Source: CAYMRB01 sp964392615 (GTDB lineage: Bacteria > Planctomycetota > UBA8108). From it: a stretch of 10,305 bases of DNA. Position 1 is the first letter of the stretch. The number at the start of each line of letters is the position of its first letter. Positions 5,771-10,305 of the stretch are shown piece by piece. The DNA lies in NCBI GenBank assembly GCA_964392615.1, contig CAYMRB010000367.1:1-10305 (forward strand). Direction: 5' to 3'. The position numbers and the translations under genes were made by a program. The notes beneath the pieces are model-generated. The model was given only the letters and a program-made list of their open reading frames with translations, was not told where the DNA came from and searched no databases.

Positions 5771-7756
5771 TCAGTCGGTGCGCACGCGTCCGACGAGCAC
5801 GCGGATCCGCCCCGGCGGCCCGGACTCCGGCCCGGGCTCGGTCTGCAGAATCGCCCACCGGTCGACGGGCAGCCTGCGAGTCGCCCGCCAGCCGACCGCC
5901 TCCTGACTCGGCAGGTAGAGCTGCACGTCCGCGCGCGGCACGGCGTCCCCTCCGTCCTTCTTCGACGCCAACACCGTCGGGTAGCGGACCTGCACCGTGC
6001 GCCGCGAGACGATCTCGGCTTGTGTCCCTTCGACGCGCAGTCGCGCGGTCGCGCCCTCCACATCGAGGGTCGCCTGGACGCGAAGCTCCGTACCGCTCCC
6101 CACGTCGAACGTGATCGGATCGCCGACCTCGATGATCGCGTAGCCGGTGCCGCCGGAGACCTGCTCGACTCCGAGAACGAACTTCTCGACCTTCGTGTCG
6201 CACACCGTGTGGACGCCTCCCGACGCGCCGGCAACCGAATAGCGCGAACGACGGAGGTCCTCGCGATCTGCGAGGGGCTGCTTGCGATCCGCCGGCAGCA
6301 GACCGCGCGTCGAGCGGCGGCGCAGCTCGACGTACGCCGCGCGCGGCAGATCGAGGATCTCGAGATCGACCGTCGCGCGCCGGCCCTTCCGCTCGGCCTC
6401 GACCCGCAGGATCGACTGCACGCACTCGTGCGCCTCTGCCGGGCCGAGGAGGGCGATCGCTCGCCCCCCGACGGAGTAGATCGACGGACGTAGCTTCCCG
6501 CGCGGCGCGTCGCCGAGCCGTGCCTCGAAGGCGAACTGAATCCGCTCCTGCCAAGAGGGTTCTCGCTCCTCCTCGTCGAGACCTGCGACAAAACCGCCCC
6601 CCGACGACGGTGCGACGAACCCGGGCCAGCTCGGCTGGCGGAGAAGGAGCGCCGCGGGATAGACCTGGTAGAGCTCGCCGACGACATCGAGGTCTCCCAC
6701 CTCGACGGGCTCGTTCAGGCCGGCCCGGCTGACACGCAGGAACACCACCATGCCGCCGCTCGGCCCGTCGATCCGGCCGGCGCGCACGGCACGACCGTCG
6801 CACACGACCGTCGCTACCAATCGCGTCTCGCTCCGCACCGGTAGGTCGAGGGCGCCGTAGGCACCGCCGAGCTCGTGGTTCTTGCTCGCCTCGGCCCGCA
6901 GCTTCGCGACCGTCACGTCGACGAGCGTCCGACCGTCAGCTCCGACCCCGAAGGCGCGGGCGGAGAGCCGAACGCCGCTGTCGACGGCCGCGACGATGGA
7001 ATCGACCACGGGAACCACACCGGTCTGACTGACCTCGTAGTCTTGAACGGCCAGCTCCCTTCGAACCGGCCCCGTGACGCGGAGCTGGTTCTCGAATCCC
7101 TCGACGACGAGGATGTGCGAACCGCGGATCAGAGCTGCCTGATCGAAGACCGCGTCGCCGACGAACGTCGCGTCGACATCCACGTCGGCGCCACTGGCGA
7201 GTTGCGTCCAGTCCTCGCACGGAAGGAGGACGCACTCGGTGAGAACGGTCTCCGTCACCGCGCGGCGCAGCCTCGCGAGCAGGCCTCGCACCACCTGATG
7301 TGCGGCGGGCGTCAGCTCGGCGCGCAGCACTTCGCTTTCGAGCCGCAGCGACGCGCGTAGGCCAGCCGTCGGGCCCGAAGCGCCGGGCTCGTCCAGGCCG
7401 GCGAGGTGGATCAGGCCGGCAGCCTCGCTCACGAGCTGTTCGGAGCCCACAGCAGGGCCGAGCTCCGATTCGTGGAGGTCGGTGAACTGCTCCTCCAGCG
7501 AGACGAGGACGTCGTCAGTCTCGGCCGGCAGCCTCGGGACGAGCGGCAGACCGAGCGCCGGGATGTCGAAGACACCTTCCCACTCGCGAGGAGCCTGCAG
7601 CAGGTCCCGCACGTCGTACTCGACGACGGTCTTCTTCCCCGCGTCGCCCTTGTCGTCGGGCTCTACCGCCGCGACGAAGGGTACAGCGAACACGACGAAA
7701 GCAGCGAACGCGACCAGACCGTTCCGATGCGCCGGCGATGCAGCGATCCGAGTCAT
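5771..7756 (-). CDS. Exported secretin-like protein, apparently internally duplicated
   Basis: The protein is 661 residues. The N-terminus has basic residues (MTR, R11), a hydrophobic stretch at about 13-30 and a likely cleavage site near FVAA-VE (27-32), so it is exported. The mature part opens with VEYDVRDLLQAP (45-56), a motif seen at the start of secretin-like proteins. I read two similar units. Each has an alpha/beta part ending in a helix (TPAAHQVVRGLL, 149-160; GPAEAHECVQSIL, 438-450), followed by a beta-rich part with a V/D-SG-x-x-L turn (VDSGVRLSARAF, 258-269; VGSGTELRVQATL, 552-564) and a V-rich strand. This resembles secretin N-domain plus secretin-type strands but lacks an obvious outer-membrane pore sequence, so function is open. 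The start at 7756 is supported by AAGGAGG and by the signal peptide beginning there. The gene begins 17 nt after the HEAT gene stop and is the last gene of the sigma operon. Confidence 0.75.
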   Translation of the reverse strand: MTRIAASPAHRNGLVAFAAFVVFAVPFVAAVEPDDKGDAGKKTVVEYDVRDLLQAPREWEGVFDIPALGLPLVPRLPAETDDVLVSLEEQFTDLHESELGPAVGSEQLVSEAAGLIHLAGLDEPGASGPTAGLRASLRLESEVLRAELTPAAHQVVRGLLARLRRAVTETVLTECVLLPCEDWTQLASGADVDVDATFVGDAVFDQAALIRGSHILVVEGFENQLRVTGPVRRELAVQDYEVSQTGVVPVVDSIVAAVDSGVRLSARAFGVGADGRTLVDVTVAKLRAEASKNHELGGAYGALDLPVRSETRLVATVVCDGRAVRAGRIDGPSGGMVVFLRVSRAGLNEPVEVGDLDVVGELYQVYPAALLLRQPSWPGFVAPSSGGGFVAGLDEEEREPSWQERIQFAFEARLGDAPRGKLRPSIYSVGGRAIALLGPAEAHECVQSILRVEAERKGRRATVDLEILDLPRAAYVELRRRSTRGLLPADRKQPLADREDLRRSRYSVAGASGGVHTVCDTKVEKFVLGVEQVSGGTGYAIIEVGDPITFDVGSGTELRVQATLDVEGATARLRVEGTQAEIVSRRTVQVRYPTVLASKKDGGDAVPRADVQLYLPSQEAVGWRATRRLPVDRWAILQTEPGPESGPPGRIRVLVGRVRTD

Positions 7757-7760
7757 GTTT

Positions 7761-7767
7761 CCTCCTT
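7761..7767 (-). promoter_or_regulatory. Strong Shine-Dalgarno of the secretin-like gene
   Basis: On the - strand AAGGAGG stands four bases before ATG 7756. It decides this start over the in-frame extension that runs on to 7876, which would place about 40 polar residues ahead of the signal peptide and overlap the HEAT gene. Confidence 0.7.
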
Positions 7768-7773
7768 GCGCTC

Positions 7774-9261
7774 TCACAGAGCGCGAGCGAGCGCCAACGC
7801 CTCCGCTTCGATAGCACGAGGCAGCAGGCCGGCGCGGTCCTTCAGGGGTTTCTTCTTCGTCTTCGTATCGTGCCACCAGCGGCGCCAGCGCTCGGAGCGC
7901 GGCCCGAGGTCACGGCGCGCGAGCCGCGCCAGCGACTTCCGAGCGACGCGCGCGAGCGCCGGATCGTCGAGTGCCGCCACGAGAGTCTCGAACGACTCGC
8001 GGTCACCGAGCATCGCGAGGGCGCGGCAGACCTGCGGTCTCTGACGTCGCGAGGCGCTCTCCAGCCAACGCGCGAGCTCTGCCGAAGCGATCTCGGGAAA
8101 CAGCGCGACCACCGCGTCGATCGTCACGGCATCGAGGCGGAGTTCGGCGCGGCGTCGCAGCTCCGCGAGCGTGTCGTCCTGCCGCGATCGGATCGCGCGG
8201 ACGGTGGCGCGCAGCACCTCGAAGCCGGGCTCGAACTCCGGCGGTGCACCGAGATGGCGATGGATCGACACGAGCAGGCCGGCCGCTCGCTCGCCGGGAA
8301 CCCTGCCGATGGCTGTCACCGCGGCGATCGCGCGCTCGTCCGCGAGAACGGCGAATCGCTCCAGGTGCGGCAACGCGCGGGGATCGCCGAGCGCTCCTGC
8401 CGCGTCGATCGCGGCGACGGTCGAGCCCGGGTTGCGAAGGAGCGGCTCCAACACGGCCCAGCCGTTGTCCGGACGCTCCTGGGCTACCGCGCGTGCGAAG
8501 AGCACCGCGAGACGCCGGTCGAGACGGGGCGCGGCGCGCCGGAGACTCGACCCGAGACTCTCGGCAAACGCGGCCGGTGCTCCGCGCAGAGCGGCGAGCA
8601 AGAACGCGTGCCGCGCGAGTCCGTCGTCCTCGAAGCGGGAACATCCGCGCCAGAGCTCGCCCGTCGCGATGCGCGCGGACAGACCCGCAAGCTCGCGGAC
8701 CGCGTCCCCCGCGATCGGCGCTGGCGCGGATCGGCTGACGTAGACCAGAGACTCTTCGAGGCGGCGAGCGCCGTGCGCGGTCGCCGCCACATCGAGGAGA
8801 ATCCGCACACCGGCGGGCTCCGCCAGCATGCGACGCAGCTCGCGCCAATCTCCGGCACTCGTTCCGTCCAGGAGCTCGACGAGCCGCTCGGTCGGCGTGA
8901 GAGAACGTTCGGGAACGACCGCATCGACGCCGGCGATCGCGTCAGCGTCGGCATCGACATCTACGTCAACGGCATCGCCGTCGCCGGAGTCCGGAGGAGC
9001 CGAGTCGATCGGTGCCTCCACGACGCATGGCGCGTCGTGCATCCGAGGAAGAGCCCACAGGAGGACCGCGATCACCGCCGCCGCCGCCGCGACGGCTGAC
9101 GACGCGCGCAGCGCGGTGCGACGGCGCGAACGCGTCCGCTCGATGCGAAGCAGCGCTCTCGTGGCGAGTCGGGCCGCCACGTCGTCGTCCGTGTCATCCG
9201 CCGCCCTCCTCTTCGCGAGGGGATCGTCGCGATGCTGGTCCGACGGTGCCGGGAAGATCAT
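7774..9261 (-). CDS. Single-pass membrane HEAT-repeat protein, probable anti-sigma factor/sensor
   Basis: The protein is 495 residues. It has a polar N-terminal arm (1-50) ending in the arginine cluster RTRSRRR, one transmembrane helix (about 52-71, alanine/valine-rich), an aspartate-rich linker (about 85-118, with DVDVDADADA), then an alpha-helical body. Alpha-alpha repeats are clearest at about 285-470 (for example AAGALGDPRALPHLERF, CRALAMLGDRESFETLVAAL). The end LARRDLGPRSERWRRWW resembles the last repeat of many HEAT proteins of Planctomycetota and related phyla. The positive-inside rule places the N-terminal arm in the cytoplasm and the HEAT body outside. Its ATG overlaps the sigma-factor TGA in ATGA (9258-9261), the usual arrangement for a cognate anti-sigma factor. 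The arm has no zinc-finger HxxxCxxC motif and is short, so this role rests on position and topology. Translational coupling to the sigma gene is likely. Confidence 0.8.
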   Translation of the reverse strand: MIFPAPSDQHRDDPLAKRRAADDTDDDVAARLATRALLRIERTRSRRRTALRASSAVAAAAAVIAVLLWALPRMHDAPCVVEAPIDSAPPDSGDGDAVDVDVDADADAIAGVDAVVPERSLTPTERLVELLDGTSAGDWRELRRMLAEPAGVRILLDVAATAHGARRLEESLVYVSRSAPAPIAGDAVRELAGLSARIATGELWRGCSRFEDDGLARHAFLLAALRGAPAAFAESLGSSLRRAAPRLDRRLAVLFARAVAQERPDNGWAVLEPLLRNPGSTVAAIDAAGALGDPRALPHLERFAVLADERAIAAVTAIGRVPGERAAGLLVSIHRHLGAPPEFEPGFEVLRATVRAIRSRQDDTLAELRRRAELRLDAVTIDAVVALFPEIASAELARWLESASRRQRPQVCRALAMLGDRESFETLVAALDDPALARVARKSLARLARRDLGPRSERWRRWWHDTKTKKKPLKDRAGLLPRAIEAEALALARAL

Positions 9262-9812
9262 GCGCCACCTCCGTCATCGGCCGTCTCGCCGAGAAGTCCG
9301 CGCAAGCGCTTCCGCGCGTGCCAGAGGTTCGCCTTGACCCGATCCGGCGTCGAGCTCATCGCGCTCGCGATCTCGCCGACGCCCAACCCCTCACCGTAGT
9401 GAAGCGCCACGACCGCGCGCTGAATCGGTGGCAACGCGGCGACGGCGCGACCGAGCCGCTCGCGGGTCTCCGACGCGACGCTGAGCTCGATCGGGTCGTC
9501 GCCGACGGGAGCTGCCGGCTCCGGCACGTCGTCGAGCGGCGACGACCGCCGACGCTCGCGCCGCCGAAGCCGATCGTGCCACGCGGCGATGAGAATCTGG
9601 CGAAACCAGGCGCCGAGGGCGCTGCGATCCCGCAGCTTGGCGATGTTCATCCCGCCGCGATACAAGGCTTCCTCCACGAGCTCTTCGGCCTCTGCGTTGT
9701 GCGGAGTCAACCGACGCGCGACGCCGAGAAGCCGTGGCGCGACCTCTCGGAGCACGATCTCGAGGGCGACGCTGTCGCCCCGTCGCGCTCGCTGAAGAGT
9801 GTCGTCATCCAC
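9258..9812 (-). CDS. ECF-type RNA polymerase sigma factor
   Basis: The protein is 184 residues from GTG 9812. Region 2 (about 5-85) includes LQRARRGDSVAL at 6-17, the core-binding helix AEAEELVEEALYR (40-52) and the -10-recognition part LGAWFRQILIAAWHDRLRRR (66-85). A linker of about 30 residues follows. Region 4 (about 118-172) has ALPPIQRAVVALHY and the helix-turn-helix GLGVGEIASAMSSTPDRVKANLWHARKRL. No extra C-terminal domain is present, so this is a minimal ECF factor that directs RNA polymerase to a dedicated promoter set, often including its own. An alternative TTG at 9902 would add 30 residues. I prefer GTG 9812 because ECF factors usually begin a few residues before the first helix, the extra codons have lower third-position GC, and an inverted repeat occupies that stretch. 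It is first in an operon with the HEAT membrane protein and the secretin-like protein. Confidence 0.88.
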   Translation of the reverse strand: MDDDTLQRARRGDSVALEIVLREVAPRLLGVARRLTPHNAEAEELVEEALYRGGMNIAKLRDRSALGAWFRQILIAAWHDRLRRRERRRSSPLDDVPEPAAPVGDDPIELSVASETRERLGRAVAALPPIQRAVVALHYGEGLGVGEIASAMSSTPDRVKANLWHARKRLRGLLGETADDGGGA

Positions 9813-9839
9813 GGTCCACCGCGTGACCTCGCGCCGGCA

Positions 9840-9857
9840 ATCCCTTCTCGAAGGGAT
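9840..9857 (-). promoter_or_regulatory. 18-bp inverted repeat upstream of the sigma-factor start
   Basis: ATCCCTTCTCGAAGGGAT has perfect 8-base arms around a 2-base centre. It lies 28-45 bases upstream of GTG 9812. As DNA it could be an operator; as RNA it would fold into a stem ahead of the ribosome binding site. If the TTG at 9902 were the true start, the repeat would be inside the coding region instead. Confidence 0.4.
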
Positions 9858-9958
9858 GTCGTCGGCTGGAGCGTGAAGGTAAAAGAGGAATCCGGCACTC
9901 AAGGTGAAGGCTCCGGGCTGCCGGATGGTCGGAGAGACGCCGCGAAGGTCGCCGGACG

Positions 9959-9978
9959 GGCTCGGAGGGGGCCGAGCC
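9959..9978 (-). other. GC-rich hairpin between phoU-type gene and sigma gene
   Basis: GGCTCGG and CCGAGCC are perfect 7-base arms around a 6-base loop (9966-9971). There is no T-run on either side, so it is not a textbook intrinsic terminator. It could still end phoU transcripts or sit at the 5' end of the sigma transcript, since the TATGAT element lies only a few bases upstream. Confidence 0.3.
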
Positions 9979-9980
9979 TC

Positions 9981-9986
9981 ATCATA
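9981..9986 (-). promoter_or_regulatory. Candidate -10 hexamer TATGAT for the sigma operon
   Basis: On the - strand TATGAT matches the -10 consensus at five of six bases and lies about 170 bases upstream of GTG 9812. No -35 consensus was found at the proper spacing. If the operon is autoregulated by its own ECF factor, the real promoter would look different. Confidence 0.2.
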
Positions 9987-10145
9987 CGACCCCGCTGGGT
10001 TTCACCCTATTCGAACCGAGCCCCTCGCTCCCTCAGGCCATGCCGCTGCCCGTCGCGAGAAGCCGCGGGCACGGTCTTGCCTCCGTCCGGGCCGACGCGT
10101 GCGGAGAACACTCTCTGACCACGATCGCCGCGATGCCCGCAACGC

Positions 10146-10305
10146 CTACTCGATCGGCGGGCGCGGCTTCTCGTCGTAGTAGTCCAGCTTGTCGAGCGGC
10201 ATGAACACCGAGGTCGTGATGTTCATCGCGTGCGAGGCGATCCGCTTGAAGTGGCGGAAGGCGAGCGCATACGTCGCCGGCAGCGGGCTGGAATCCTGCC
10301 GCTTC
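10146..10305 (-). CDS. phoU: PhoU-domain protein, 3' end only (5' part beyond window)
   Basis: Fifty-two C-terminal residues are visible, ending at the stop codon 10146-10148. FRHFKRIASHAMNIT matches the conserved last helix of PhoU-type proteins (pattern R-x-x-x-R-I-A-x-H-x-x-N-I), and MPLDKLDYYDEKPRP forms the tail. PhoU proteins are metal-binding helical-bundle regulators that restrain phosphate uptake through the Pst transporter and PhoR/PhoB signalling. Variants are also attached to Na/Pi cotransporters, so a fusion cannot be excluded. The gene reads toward the sigma operon but is separated from it by 333 nt, so a shared transcript is uncertain. This stretch is too short to say which PhoU subtype it is. 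Confidence 0.75.
   Translation of the reverse strand, partial: KRQDSSPLPATYALAFRHFKRIASHAMNITTSVFMPLDKLDYYDEKPRPPIE

Larger units (their letters stand above)
9813..10145. other. Non-coding interval between phoU-type gene and sigma operon
   Basis: These 333 bases carry no convincing gene (only 243 are non-coding if the sigma gene starts at TTG 9902). On the - strand, in the direction of transcription, they hold a TATGAT hexamer (9981-9986), a GC hairpin (9959-9978) and an 18-bp inverted repeat (9840-9857). The sigma-operon promoter should lie here. Open frames crossing the interval on the + strand are shadows running in from the sigma gene. Confidence 0.6.

Noticed and set aside
7757..7876. 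N-terminal extension of the secretin-like protein from 7876
   Set aside because: It would put polar residues before the signal peptide and overlap the HEAT gene by about 100 bases. ATG 7756 has a strong AAGGAGG.
7738..9099. 453-codon + strand open frame opposite the HEAT gene
   Set aside because: It shows low-complexity arginine-rich composition with no motif. The - strand has a transmembrane helix, HEAT repeats and operon coupling.
9990..10030. TTCGAACC resembling a tRNA T-loop
   Set aside because: Neither strand gives a paired T-arm with an acceptor stem, anticodon arm or D-arm around it.
9012..10118. 368-codon + strand open frame spanning the sigma gene and the intergenic region
   Set aside because: It runs opposite the sigma factor with conserved regions 2 and 4 and gives no coherent protein.

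Overview
The window is uniformly GC-rich coding DNA. The gene set suggests an environmental bacterium of the Planctomycetota or a similar large-genome phylum. The evidence is an ECF sigma factor coupled to a membrane-anchored HEAT-repeat protein, a HEAT C-terminus of the W-R-x-W-W type, a secretin-like exported protein opening with YDVRDLL, and frequent GTG/TTG starts. The taxon is an inference, not shown by a marker gene.

Left, + strand (2-3592): three closely spaced co-directional genes. These are the 3' part of an HtrA-type serine protease without a PDZ domain, a 502-residue metallo-beta-lactamase-fold protein with a long extra C-terminal region, and a beta-class DNA methyltransferase with a TSPPY catalytic motif. 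The gaps are 26 and about 34 nt, so an operon is likely. A trypsin-fold protease next to an MBL protein is also seen in some anti-phage systems (AVAST type I). Here the third partner is a methyltransferase and no restriction nuclease is visible. This is the best candidate for an unusual system, but the upstream part lies outside the window.

Centre, - strand (3623-5629): a MurQ/GKRP-superfamily double-SIS protein, convergent with the methyltransferase (30 nt between stops). Its codon use differs from the neighbours. Its 141-nt leader holds two perfect palindromes, one overlapping a -10-like hexamer and one just ahead of the ribosome binding site.

Right, - strand (9812 down to 5771): a tight three-gene operon. 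The ECF sigma factor overlaps a single-pass HEAT-repeat membrane protein (probable anti-sigma or sensor) by ATGA. After 17 nt comes an exported secretin-like protein that appears internally duplicated. A reasonable reading is a cell-envelope signalling unit in which the membrane protein controls the sigma factor in response to the exported protein or its assembly.

Right edge: the 3' end of a phoU-type gene (- strand, stop at 10146-10148), followed by a 333-nt non-coding stretch with a GC hairpin, a TATGAT hexamer and an 18-bp inverted repeat upstream of the chosen sigma start. No tRNA, rRNA, CRISPR array, insertion sequence or convincing intrinsic terminator was seen. The many other long open frames are antisense or out-of-frame shadows caused by high GC.
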